From NCBI GenBank assembly GCA_900548795.1, contig URLT01000075.1, positions 1 to 8,890 of the forward strand: a stretch of 8,890 bases of DNA, read 5' to 3'. Under the pieces are notes generated by a model. The model did not search any database. It worked only from the letters and a program-made list of their open reading frames with translations, and had not been told where the DNA came from. The stretch is from an uncultured Eubacteriales bacterium. GTDB taxonomy: Bacteria; Bacillota; Clostridia; Oscillospirales; Oscillospiraceae. A program made the position numbers and the translations under genes. Below are positions 1-6,893 of this stretch, in pieces. Numbering within the stretch: the stretch's first letter is position 1; every line of letters begins with the position of its first letter.

Positions 1-1
1 A

Positions 2-427
2 GCGCTCGTTGCGGCCGTGGAGCTGGCGCAGAGCGCCGTGGAGCAGGCAGACAACGCGCTGCGCGCGCAGTTTTCCCCGCAGATCGCCAGGGAGGCCGGG
101 ACGATCCTGTCCGCCCTGACCGAGGGAAAATACGCCGCCGTTCTGCTTGAGCCGGACATGAATCTCTCTGTGCGCGCGTCCGACGACCCCGTGATGCACC
201 GCGCAAACGCCATGAGCTGCGGCACAGCCGACCAGATGTATCTGGCGCTTCGGCTGGCCATGAGCCGCCGCCTCCTGCCGCCGGACGCACCGCTGCTGCT
301 TGACGACGCGCTTGTGAATTTTGACGACGACCGTGCCGCCGCTGCGCTGCGTCTGCTGCGCGACGAGGCCGAAAACCGGCAGATCATTCTGTTTACCTGC
401 CGAAAATTTGAGGAAAAGGACGCCTGA
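2..427 (+). CDS. C-terminal end of a YhaN/SbcC-like AAA ATPase (5' truncated)
   Basis: The reading frame is open from the left edge, so only about the last 141 residues are visible and the true start lies upstream. Three things point to the C-terminal lobe of an SMC/RecN/SbcC-type ATPase. There is an ABC-like signature, SCGTADQMYLALRLA (codons from about 215), a hydrophobic Walker B strand with its acidic pair, PLLLDDALVNFDDDR (from about 289), and a terminal strand, QIILFTCR. The LDDALVNFDDDR form is closest to what is known of YhaN, a large coiled-coil ATPase encoded in Bacillus beside the SbcD-like YhaO and thought to act in DNA metabolism. The Walker A motif and coiled coil would be upstream and cannot be checked. 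The stop lies 2 nt before tatD, so the two genes are probably co-transcribed. The family assignment is good; YhaN versus another SbcC relative is less certain. Confidence 0.82.
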   Translation, partial: ALVAAVELAQSAVEQADNALRAQFSPQIAREAGTILSALTEGKYAAVLLEPDMNLSVRASDDPVMHRANAMSCGTADQMYLALRLAMSRRLLPPDAPLLLDDALVNFDDDRAAAALRLLRDEAENRQIILFTCRKFEEKDA

Positions 428-429
428 CC

Positions 430-1194
430 ATGTATTTTGATTCCCATGCTCATCTTGACGACCGCCGCTTCGACGGCGACCGCGACGCGCTCTTTGCCGA
501 CCTGAAGCAATGCGGCGTCGGCCTCGTGATGAACGTCGGCTGCGACCTGCCCTCCTCGGAGCGCTCGGTCGCGCTGGCGCACCGTTATCCCTTTGTCTAT
601 GCCGCCGTGGGCAGCCATCCGGACGACGCCGACTCGGTCGACGGTCGGCTGCTCGACCGATACCGTGCGCTGGCTGCGGACGGGCGCGTGCGCGCCATCG
701 GCGAGATCGGGCTGGACTACCACTATGAGGACGTGCCGCGCGTGCGGCAGCTTCTCGCCTTCGAGCAGCAGCTCGAGCTGGCCGAGGCGCTGCATCTGCC
801 CGTCATTGTTCACGAGCGCGAGGCGCACGGCGACGCCATGGACGTCGTCCGCCGCCACCCGGACGCAACGGGCGTGTTTCACTGCTTCTCCGGCTCGGCG
901 GAGCTGGCGCTTTGGCTTGCCGAGCGCGGCTGGTATCTGGGCTTCACGGGCGTCGTGACCTTCAAAAACGCCCGCCGCGCGGTCGAGGCGGTCGCCGCTC
1001 TGCCGCTCGAGCGCATCCTGATCGAGACGGATTGCCCCTATATGGCGCCCGAGCCCCACCGCGGGCACCGCAACGACAGCCGCTATGTTCCGCTCGTGGC
1101 CGACCGCATCGCCGAGATCAAGGGCGTCAGCCCGCAGGAGGTCGAGACGGCGACGACGGAAAACGCCAAGCGCCTGTTCCGCATCGAGCCGTAG
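430..1194 (+). CDS. tatD: TatD-family metal-dependent DNase
   Basis: This 254-residue protein has the normal length of TatD/YcfH/YabD hydrolases, which are TIM-barrel enzymes acting as metal-dependent 3'-5' exonucleases in the cytoplasm. The expected ligand motifs appear in order: HxH near the N terminus (H6, H8 in FDSHAHLDD), the Glu of IGEIGLDYH (E92), His in PVIVHERE (H128), His in FHCFSG (H151) and the catalytic Asp in LIETDCPYMAPEPHRG (D201). GSHPDDA corresponds to the usual GxHPH/D loop. The ATG is chosen because it sits 9 nt after an AGGA-rich stretch (411-420) at the end of the preceding gene and gives the standard start of the fold. It follows the ATPase gene by 2 nt, so translation may be coupled. 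Shared transcription and a possible role in DNA repair or turnover are inferences from this neighbourhood. The gene looks intact. Confidence 0.93.
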   Translation: MYFDSHAHLDDRRFDGDRDALFADLKQCGVGLVMNVGCDLPSSERSVALAHRYPFVYAAVGSHPDDADSVDGRLLDRYRALAADGRVRAIGEIGLDYHYEDVPRVRQLLAFEQQLELAEALHLPVIVHEREAHGDAMDVVRRHPDATGVFHCFSGSAELALWLAERGWYLGFTGVVTFKNARRAVEAVAALPLERILIETDCPYMAPEPHRGHRNDSRYVPLVADRIAEIKGVSPQEVETATTENAKRLFRIEP

Positions 1195-1253
1195 CACGGA
1201 TTGCTGACCAAAGCCGAGCCTCCCCGGAAAAAAAATCGTTCGACCGCATTCGA

Positions 1254-1283
1254 CGGCGCCCCGAAACAATCGGGGCGCCGTTT
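1254..1283 (+). terminator. Factor-independent terminator after tatD
   Basis: A perfect 11-bp GC-rich stem (1254-1264 with 1270-1280) closes a 5-nt AACAA loop and is followed by TTT and then a mixed T-rich stretch. It begins 59 nt after the tatD stop and is preceded by eight A residues (1228-1235). The U-tract is short, so termination may be incomplete. The stem itself is unambiguous. Confidence 0.78.
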
Positions 1284-1370
1284 CGCCTGATTGTTTGCAA
1301 AGAATCAGGAATCCACCGAGTTTTCTGCGAAAACAGGCTCTCAAATGTCGAATTTTGTTGAATGAAAACA

Positions 1371-1400
1371 TTGGATTTACCGGCCGTTTTGTGATTAAAT
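1371..1400 (+). promoter_or_regulatory. Candidate weak sigma-A promoter for the 92-aa gene
   Basis: TTGGAT (1371-1376) and TTAAAT (1395-1400) are separated by 18 bp in a locally AT-rich stretch just upstream of the gene at 1421. The matches to TTGACA and TATAAT are only partial (3/6 and 4/6). The placement between a terminator and a well-formed ribosome binding site makes a promoter here likely, but the exact boxes are uncertain. Confidence 0.4.
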
Positions 1401-1420
1401 CGTTCTGGGGAGGAATACAT

Positions 1421-1699
1421 ATGCTGGAACGAAGACTGAACGACACGCGCCTTGTGCGGCTGGCCGGAGGGCGCTACGCCGAGCTGCGCTACTGGATCCT
1501 CTGCGACCGCACCGACGGCCGCAATCGCTACGGGCTGGAGATCACCCTGCGCTGCGGCGGCATGAGCGAGCGCTCCGCCGTCTACGACGTGACCGGCTCT
1601 GCCGCGCGCATCCGCTCGCTTGCCGAACGGCTCGCGTGCAACACCGTCACGCCCTGCACCCTTCGCGACGTCGTCGACGACGCACTGGAGCAGGTATGA
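1421..1699 (+). CDS. Small conserved-type protein, DUF6514-like (92 aa)
   Basis: This 92-residue soluble protein has no signal peptide or membrane segment. It reads as a small alpha/beta domain: a strand-rich N-terminal part (residues 18-45, with AELRYWILCDR and RYGLEITLRCG), then a C-terminal helical part with TPCTLRDVVDDAL (77-89). A YRLRYWL-like strand, a RYGV/L strand and a terminal TP-x-L-x-DVV segment recall the DUF6514 proteins of Clostridia as I remember them; this is tentative and no function is known. The ATG at 1421 is preferred over an in-frame ATG at 1295 because GGGGAGG (1407-1413) lies 7 nt before it. It is flanked by terminators on both sides, so it appears to be a monocistronic transcription unit. 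It contains four cysteines (28, 45, 73, 79), not arranged as an obvious metal site. Confidence 0.8.
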   Translation: MLERRLNDTRLVRLAGGRYAELRYWILCDRTDGRNRYGLEITLRCGGMSERSAVYDVTGSAARIRSLAERLACNTVTPCTLRDVVDDALEQV

Positions 1700-1720
1700 G
1701 GCAACCGACGCCCAAACGCT

Positions 1721-1750
1721 ACCCGGCCGCACGCGGCCGGGTGCTTTTTT
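1721..1750 (+). terminator. Strong factor-independent terminator
   Basis: A perfect 9-bp stem (ACCCGGCCG, 1721-1729, with CGGCCGGGT, 1734-1742) has a 4-nt CACG loop and a run of six T residues at 1745-1750. It begins 22 nt after the stop of the 92-aa gene. It isolates that gene from the exporter operon downstream. Confidence 0.93.
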
Positions 1751-1798
1751 GCCCTTCCGCGCGGATTTGAACTTTCTGTATCTTTTGGGGCAAAGCAC

Positions 1799-1827
1799 TT
1801 TCCTTAAAGAGAGAAAAATGCTATAAT
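1799..1827 (+). promoter_or_regulatory. Extended -10 sigma-A promoter for the exporter operon
   Basis: A consensus TATAAT (1822-1827) is preceded by TGC, giving an extended -10 element (TGCTATAAT). The -35 position 17 bp upstream holds TTTCCT, a poor match, which extended -10 promoters tolerate. Transcription should begin near 1833-1835, about 370 nt before the first exporter start codon. No closer gene could use this promoter, so it implies a long 5' leader. Confidence 0.72.
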
Positions 1828-1844
1828 ACAAACTTACGAAAGCA

Positions 1845-1858
1845 CGCCGTGCACGGCG
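1845..1858 (+). promoter_or_regulatory. 14-bp perfect palindrome just after the predicted transcription start
   Basis: CGCCGTGCACGGCG is a perfect dyad lying about 10-25 nt downstream of the predicted start site of the exporter operon. That position suits a repressor operator or an early RNA hairpin. GC-rich DNA produces such dyads by chance, so regulatory function is only a suggestion. Confidence 0.35.
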
Positions 1859-1891
1859 CCCGCGCCGCCCTTCCCCTTCTCCGAAAAGAGC

Positions 1892-1929
1892 GGGGGCAGG
1901 TTAGCGCTGAGCTGCCCTCCGAAAGGGCA
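1892..1929 (+). promoter_or_regulatory. Pair of mutually exclusive hairpins in the leader
   Basis: Hairpin A pairs 1892-1899 with 1912-1919 (8 bp including one G-U, 12-nt loop). Hairpin B pairs TGCCCT (1913-1918) with AGGGCA (1924-1929) around a CCGAA loop. Both need 1913-1918, so they cannot form together. That is the geometry of a conformational switch, but no U-tract follows either stem directly. Confidence 0.4.
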
Positions 1930-2145
1930 AAGCGCGCGGAAAAATCGAATCGAGGATCTTTTGGGGTGCCGAAAACGTCCGCAAAGCAGAAAAATCTGTT
2001 GCTTCAGGGCAACGCCGCACAATTGTCTCGACGTGCTTCGCCGGATTTTTTTCGTCGATTCTTCGGCTCGAAAAATTCGAAATACATACAGGCCTCCCGC
2101 ACGGTTCAAGCCTCGACTTGACAAAAAATCTCTCGTCGAAGCTGC

Positions 2146-2174
2146 TTTCCGAGTTGTGCAGTGCCGCCTATATA
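2146..2174 (+). promoter_or_regulatory. Possible second, proximal promoter
   Basis: TATATA (2169-2174), inside an alternating TA run followed by a T-run, lies 17 bp after TTTCCG (2146-2151). A perfect TTGACA occurs at 2118-2123 but has no -10 box at a usable distance. The AT-rich stretch may simply help initiation of translation. Low confidence. Confidence 0.22.
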
Positions 2175-2207
2175 TATTTTTTTACGCTGATAAAGGAGTT
2201 TTTGTCT

Positions 2208-3959
2208 ATGTTCAAGCTATTTCGCACGATGACGAAGCGGGAGGCCGCGCTGGCCGTGGCTGCGCTCGCCTTCGTCGTCGTTCAGGTTTGGCTGGAGCTG
2301 CGTATTCCGGATTATATGAACGACATCACCAAGCTCGTCCAGACCCGGGACAGCGCCATGTCGGCCGTGCTGTGCTCCGGCGGCAAGATGCTGCTGTGCG
2401 CGCTCGGCAGCCTGCTTGCCAGCGTGGTGGTCGCCTTTGCAGCCTCGCGCATCGCCGCAAATTTCGGCGCATCCCTGCGTCTGCGGCTGTTTGACCGCGT
2501 GCAGGCCTTTTCCATGGAGGAGATCGGCCGCTTTTCCACGGCCAGCCTCATCACCCGCTCGACCAACGACGTCACGCAGATCCAAAACCTGATCGTGCTC
2601 GGCCTGCAGGCCTTCATCCGCGCCCCGGTCATGGCGAGCTTCGCCATCGGGAAAATTGCCGACAAGAACGCCCATTGGACGTTCTCGACTGCGGTGGCCG
2701 TCGGCATCCTGCTTGCGATCGTGATCGTCACGCTGGTGCTGGTCATGCCGAAATTCCGCAGCCTGCAGCGTCTGACCGACGACGTCAACCGCGTCACACG
2801 CGAGAATCTGAACGGCATCAACGTCGTGCACGCCTACAATGCCGAGGACTATCAGCAGGAAAAATTTGAGCGGGCGAACGACACGCTGACCGGCGCGCAC
2901 CTGTTCACCGGCCACGGCATGGCGCTGCTGATGCCGTCGATCGGGCTGGTGATGAACGGCCTGTCGCTGGCCATTTATTGGATCGGCGCGTATCTGATCG
3001 AGCACGCGACAATGGCGGAGAAGGCGCAGCTTTTCGCGGATATGGTCGTTTTCTCGTCCTACGCGATGCAGGTCGTTATGTCGTTCATGATGCTCGTGAT
3101 GATCTTTCTGCTGCTGCCGCGTGCAAGCGTGTCGGCCAAGCGCATCAACGAGGTGCTCGACACCGTCCCCTCTCTGCACGACGGCAGGGAGACGACCGGC
3201 CTGTCGACCGGCGAGATCGAGTTCCGCGACGTGAGCTTTGCCTATCCGGATTCCGAGGAGGCCGTTCTGCGCCACGTTAGCTTCCGGGCGCACAAGGGCG
3301 AGACGGTGGCCTTCATCGGCGCAACCGGCAGCGGCAAGAGCACGCTGGTCAACCTGATCCCGCGTTTTTATGACGCAACGGAGGGGCAGGTGCTCGTCGA
3401 CGGGCGCGACGTGCGAGACTACACGCTCGAGGCGCTGCACGACCGCATCGGTCACGTTGCACAGAAGGCGGTGCTTTTCAGCGGCACGATCGCCGGGAAC
3501 GTCTCCTACGGCGAAAACGGCAGACCCGCGCCGACGGAGCAGGACGTGAACGATGCACTCGCCGTCGCGCAGGCGACGGAATTTGTCAGCCAAAAGTCGG
3601 ACGGAGCGAACAGCTACGTCGCGCAGGGCGGCACAAACTTCTCCGGCGGCCAGAAGCAGCGGCTCTCGATCGCCCGCGCAATCTGCCGCAAGCCCGAGAT
3701 CCTGATCTTTGACGACTCGTTCTCGGCGCTGGACTTCCGCACCGACCGCATTCTGCGCGACAGCCTGCGCCGCTCCTGCGGCGAGGCGACGAAGCTCATC
3801 GTCGCCCAGCGCATCGGCACGATCCGCGACGCCGACCGCATCGTCGTGCTCGACGAGGGCGCGGTCGCGGGCACCGGCACGCACGACGAGCTGATGAAGA
3901 CCTGCGAGGTCTACCGTCAAATCGCATATTCGCAGCTCTCCGAAGCAGAGCTGGCTTAA
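2208..3959 (+). CDS. ABC exporter half-transporter, degenerate-site subunit (BmrC/TM287-like)
   Basis: This 583-residue type IV half-exporter has six predicted membrane segments (about 12-32, 55-80, 131-152, 160-182, 240-264, 276-302) followed by a nucleotide-binding domain from about residue 335. Walker A is GATGSGKST (371-379), the Q-loop Gln is Q419 and the signature is FSGGQ (478-482). Walker B ends FDDSFSALD, with Asp at the catalytic Glu position (D503), and the H-loop reads VAQRIGTI with Gln for His (Q534). These substitutions define the non-catalytic subunit of heterodimeric exporters such as BmrCD, LmrCD and TM287/288, which move drugs, lipids or peptides outward across the cytoplasmic membrane. 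The ATG at 2208 follows AAAGGAG (2192-2198) by 9 nt. The frame extends upstream to a TTG at 2118, but that start has no ribosome binding site. The partner gene follows after 23 nt. The substrate cannot be read from the sequence. Confidence 0.93.
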   Translation: MFKLFRTMTKREAALAVAALAFVVVQVWLELRIPDYMNDITKLVQTRDSAMSAVLCSGGKMLLCALGSLLASVVVAFAASRIAANFGASLRLRLFDRVQAFSMEEIGRFSTASLITRSTNDVTQIQNLIVLGLQAFIRAPVMASFAIGKIADKNAHWTFSTAVAVGILLAIVIVTLVLVMPKFRSLQRLTDDVNRVTRENLNGINVVHAYNAEDYQQEKFERANDTLTGAHLFTGHGMALLMPSIGLVMNGLSLAIYWIGAYLIEHATMAEKAQLFADMVVFSSYAMQVVMSFMMLVMIFLLLPRASVSAKRINEVLDTVPSLHDGRETTGLSTGEIEFRDVSFAYPDSEEAVLRHVSFRAHKGETVAFIGATGSGKSTLVNLIPRFYDATEGQVLVDGRDVRDYTLEALHDRIGHVAQKAVLFSGTIAGNVSYGENGRPAPTEQDVNDALAVAQATEFVSQKSDGANSYVAQGGTNFSGGQKQRLSIARAICRKPEILIFDDSFSALDFRTDRILRDSLRRSCGEATKLIVAQRIGTIRDADRIVVLDEGAVAGTGTHDELMKTCEVYRQIAYSQLSEAELA

Positions 3960-3982
3960 CGGAAAGGAAGGAGGGATTCTCT

Positions 3983-5773
3983 ATGCCCGGTCCTCATGGC
4001 AGAGCCACCGTCCCGGAGAAATCCAAGGATTTCAAGGGCGCGTGGAAAAAGCTGCTGCGCCTGTGCAGGCGCTATCTTCCCGCGATCTGTGCCGCGCTGA
4101 TCTGCGCGATCGGCGGCACGGTGCTCACGCTGCTCGGCCCCGAGCAGCTCAAAAAGCTGACGAACGTCATCACCGAGGGCGTCATGACGGGGATCGATCT
4201 GGACGCCGTTTCAAACATCGGAGCGCTGCTGGTCAGCTTCTACGCCGCGAGTATGCTGCTCTCGTCCGTCCAGAGCTGGACGCTCACGACCGTCACGCAG
4301 CGCGTGGCCAAGCGGATGCGCTCGGATATTTCCGAAAAGATCAATCGGCTGCCGATGTGGTATTTCAACCGCACCTCCACCGGCGACATCCTCTCATGCG
4401 TCACGAACGACGTCGACACGATCGGCCAGTCGCTGAAAAACAGCTTCGGCACGCTCGTCAGCTCGGTCGTGCAGATGATCGGCGCGCTGGTCATGATGCT
4501 CCTCAACGACGCGACTATGACCGGCACGGCCATCGGCGCAACGATTCTCGGCTTCGGCCTGATGTTTTTCATCATGTCGCGCTCGCAGAAATATTTCCTG
4601 CGCCAGCAGCACAGCCTCGGCAGCCTGAACGGCCACATTGAGGAGATCTATTCCGGCCACACGGTCGTCAAGGCCTATAACGGCGAGCGCGACGCGCGCC
4701 GGGTGTTCGCCGAGCGCAACGAGGCGCTCCGCGTCAACGGCTTCAAGGCGCAGTGTCTCTCCGGCCTGATGCCGCCGCTGATGGGCTTCATCGGCAATCT
4801 GGGCTATGTTGCCGTCTGCGTCGTCGGCGCAATGCGCGTGCTCGACGGACGCATCGAGTTCGGCGTGATCGTTGCCTTTATGATGTATATCCGCCTGTTC
4901 ACGCAGCCGCTCATCCAGATCGCGCAGGCGATGCAGTCGATGCAGTCGGCGGCAGCGGCCGGCGAGCGCGTCTTTGAGTTCCTCGAGGCCGAGGAGCTGC
5001 CCGACGAGACGAACGAGCCGCGCCGTCTGGAGCGTCCGAAGGGACGCGTGGAGTTTGACCACGTCCGCTTTGGCTACGAGGACTCCGACCGCATCGTTAT
5101 CAAGGACTTCTCCGCCGTGGCCGAGCCGGGGCAGAAGGTCGCCATCGTCGGCCCGACCGGCGCGGGCAAAACCACCATGGTCAACCTGCTCATGCGCTTC
5201 CACGAGCTCAAGGGCGGCGAGATCCGCATCGACGGCATCCCGACGAGTCAAATGAGCCGCGCCGAGATCCACGATCTGTTCTGCATGGTCTTGCAGGACA
5301 CATGGCTCTTTGAGGGCACGCTCCGCGAAAACCTGATGTATAACACGACCGGAAAAACCGACGAGGATATGCGCCGCGCCTGCAAGGCCGTCGGCCTTGA
5401 CCACTTCGTGCGCACGCAGCCGAAGGGCTACGACACCGTGCTGAACGACCGCGTCAGCCTCTCGCAGGGCGAGAAGCAGCAGCTCACGATCGCCCGCGCC
5501 ATGATCGCCGACAAGCCCATGCTGATCCTCGACGAGGCGACCAGCTCCGTTGACACGCGCACCGAGCTGAAGATCCAGCGCGCGATGGATGAGCTGATGC
5601 GCACGCGCACCTCGTTCGTCATTGCCCACCGCCTTTCCACCATCAAGGACGCCGACCTGATCCTCGTTATGCGCGACGGCGACATCGTCGAAAGCGGCAC
5701 GCACGAGGCGCTGCTCAAGCAGGGCGGCTTCTATGCCGAGCTGTATAACAGTCAGTTCGAGCAGGCCGGATAA
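3983..5773 (+). CDS. ABC exporter half-transporter, catalytic subunit (BmrD/TM288-like)
   Basis: This 596-residue half-exporter is the partner of the preceding gene. It has a soluble N-terminal extension of about 30 residues and six predicted membrane segments (about 32-52, 78-98, 155-174, 180-199, 263-285, 293-313). The nucleotide-binding domain has Walker A GPTGAGKTT (390-398), Walker B ILDEATSSVD with the catalytic Glu at E518, and an intact H-loop His (H549). Its signature is LSQGE (493-497) instead of LSGGQ, which is the change expected where this subunit faces the degenerate site of the partner. The heterodimer should therefore hydrolyse ATP mainly at the site formed by this subunit's Walker motifs and the partner's FSGGQ. 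The start is supported by AAGGAGGG (3968-3975), 7 nt before the ATG. No peptidase C39 domain is present at the N terminus, so it is not a bacteriocin-type processing exporter. Confidence 0.94.
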   Translation: MPGPHGRATVPEKSKDFKGAWKKLLRLCRRYLPAICAALICAIGGTVLTLLGPEQLKKLTNVITEGVMTGIDLDAVSNIGALLVSFYAASMLLSSVQSWTLTTVTQRVAKRMRSDISEKINRLPMWYFNRTSTGDILSCVTNDVDTIGQSLKNSFGTLVSSVVQMIGALVMMLLNDATMTGTAIGATILGFGLMFFIMSRSQKYFLRQQHSLGSLNGHIEEIYSGHTVVKAYNGERDARRVFAERNEALRVNGFKAQCLSGLMPPLMGFIGNLGYVAVCVVGAMRVLDGRIEFGVIVAFMMYIRLFTQPLIQIAQAMQSMQSAAAAGERVFEFLEAEELPDETNEPRRLERPKGRVEFDHVRFGYEDSDRIVIKDFSAVAEPGQKVAIVGPTGAGKTTMVNLLMRFHELKGGEIRIDGIPTSQMSRAEIHDLFCMVLQDTWLFEGTLRENLMYNTTGKTDEDMRRACKAVGLDHFVRTQPKGYDTVLNDRVSLSQGEKQQLTIARAMIADKPMLILDEATSSVDTRTELKIQRAMDELMRTRTSFVIAHRLSTIKDADLILVMRDGDIVESGTHEALLKQGGFYAELYNSQFEQAG

Positions 5774-5789
5774 AGAGAGGAACGTTTTT

Positions 5790-6893
5790 ATGAGAGATGA
5801 GAAACTTCTGTCGCAGCTCACGGCCGACCGCCGGGCGCTGCACCGCATCCCCGAAACGGATGCGTCCCTGCCGGAGACGGCGGCCTTTCTGCGCAGACGG
5901 CTCGCAGCGCTGCCCTGCGCGGTGCTCTCCCCGTGGGAGAGCGCGGTCTGCGCGTGGTTTGATTTCGGAAAAAACGAAACGGTTGCCTTCCGCAGCGATA
6001 TGGATGCGCTGCCCGTCTGCGAGCGCACCGGGCTGCCCTTTGCCTCGGCGCACGAGGGACGGATGCACGCCTGCGGCCACGACGGCCACATGGCCATGCT
6101 GCTCTCGCTGGCGGATTTCGTCGCGGCGCAGCAGGAGCTGCCGCGCAACGTCCTGCTGATCTTCGAGCCTGCCGAGGAGACGACCGGCGGCGCCGAGCCG
6201 ATCTGCAAGACCGGGATTCTGGAACAATACCGCGTTTCGCGCATCTTCGGCCTGCATCTCTGGCCGGAGCTTCCGAAAGACGCGGTCGCCACGCGCCCCG
6301 GCGGCATGATGGCGCGCTCGGCGCAGCTCTGCATTGAGATCGCGGGCAAAAGCGTCCATCTGGCGCACTGGCGCGAGGGCGCCGACGCGCTCTGGGCGGC
6401 GGCACTCTTTTTGCAGCGGGTCTATGCGCTGGCCGAGCAGGAGCAGACCTGCCTGCTGCGCTTCGGCCGCTGCGAGAGCGGAACGGTCAACAATGCCGTC
6501 AGCGACCGCACGCGGCTCGAAGGCTCCCTGCGCTGCTTCAGCGACGGGCAGTTCGACCGCCTTTTCGGCGGCATGGAGCACATCGCGCGCGGCGTGGCAG
6601 CCGAGACGGGCTGCTCCCTGCGCATCGGCCGCAGCGACGGCTACCGCGCCGTGACAAACGACGCGGCGCTGCTCGAGGCCGTCCGCCCGCTGCTTCCGGA
6701 GCTGCTTGAGGCGCCGACGACCTATATCACTGAGGACTTTTCGGCCTATCAGCGGCGCGTGCCGGGCGTGTTCTTCCTGCTCGGCACGGGGGGCGAAGCG
6801 CTGCACAGCCCGCATTTCGACTTTGACGAATCGGTGTTGCTGACGGGCGAGCGCCTGCTGCGGCGGCTGGCGGCGACGGAGGACTGCGTATGA
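5790..6893 (+). CDS. M20-family amidohydrolase (N-acyl-amino acid / aminoacylase type)
   Basis: This 367-residue cytoplasmic enzyme has the M20D layout. It opens with RRALHRIPE (14-22), then FRSDMDALPV (D70, D72), the metal motif HACGHDGH (93-100, with C95 and H97), EPAEE with the catalytic and metal Glu pair (E129, E130), GLHLWP (H156) and the late LHSPHFDFDE segment (H339). Family members hydrolyse amide bonds of N-acylated amino acids, hippurate or small peptides with a bound metal pair; the specific substrate here is unknown. It is slightly shorter than typical members (380-400). The small dimerisation domain is present (from about residue 170), with its conserved His apparently kept in GKSVHLAH. 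The ATG at 5790 has AGAGG (5776-5780) 9 nt upstream and lies 16 nt after the exporter stop; an upstream in-frame start at 5733 would overlap the exporter without a ribosome binding site. It overlaps the next gene by 4 nt, which implies co-translation. Confidence 0.9.
   Translation: MRDEKLLSQLTADRRALHRIPETDASLPETAAFLRRRLAALPCAVLSPWESAVCAWFDFGKNETVAFRSDMDALPVCERTGLPFASAHEGRMHACGHDGHMAMLLSLADFVAAQQELPRNVLLIFEPAEETTGGAEPICKTGILEQYRVSRIFGLHLWPELPKDAVATRPGGMMARSAQLCIEIAGKSVHLAHWREGADALWAAALFLQRVYALAEQEQTCLLRFGRCESGTVNNAVSDRTRLEGSLRCFSDGQFDRLFGGMEHIARGVAAETGCSLRIGRSDGYRAVTNDAALLEAVRPLLPELLEAPTTYITEDFSAYQRRVPGVFFLLGTGGEALHSPHFDFDESVLLTGERLLRRLAATEDCV

Larger units (their letters stand above)
1834..2207 (+). 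other. Long structured non-coding 5' leader of the exporter operon
   Basis: About 370 nt separate the TATAAT promoter from the first exporter gene. Open frames exist on both strands here (1849-2121 forward, 1834-2124 reverse), but neither start has a ribosome binding site and the translations look like low-complexity basic sequence, so I treat the stretch as non-coding. It holds a 14-bp palindrome (1845-1858), two mutually exclusive hairpins (1892-1929), a GTTGC/GCAAC hairpin (1998-2013), and an imperfect T-run/A-run pairing (from about 2042 to about 2078) that resembles a terminator-type fold with a T-run on its 5' arm. It is more AT-rich towards its 3' end, finishing in a TATATATATTTTTTT stretch before AAAGGAG. 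It does not match a riboswitch class I recognise. A cis-acting RNA or an inserted repeat unit are both possible. Confidence 0.5.

Noticed and set aside
1295..1420. Upstream in-frame ATG for the 92-aa gene
   Set aside because: The extension would start just after the tatD terminator, runs through the promoter region and lacks a ribosome binding site. GGGGAGG fixes the start at 1421.
1849..2121. 90-codon forward and 96-codon reverse frames in the leader region
   Set aside because: Neither has a ribosome binding site, the translations are basic low-complexity sequence, and the region sits between a promoter and a long untranslated leader.
2118..2123. Perfect TTGACA box in the leader
   Set aside because: No plausible -10 element lies 15-19 bp downstream, so it is probably coincidental.
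2118..2207. TTG start extending the first exporter subunit by 30 residues
   Set aside because: No ribosome binding site precedes it, whereas AAAGGAG is correctly placed before the ATG at 2208, which also gives a typical N terminus.
2217..3920. 567-codon open frame on the minus strand, opposite the first exporter gene
   Set aside because: It mirrors a well-supported gene, is rich in His/Asp/Arg/Gln with no domain, and has no ribosome binding site. Long antisense frames are expected in GC-rich coding DNA.
4394..6349. 651-codon open frame on the minus strand across the second exporter and amidohydrolase genes
   Set aside because: It crosses the boundary of two real genes, has low-complexity composition and shows no recognisable motif.
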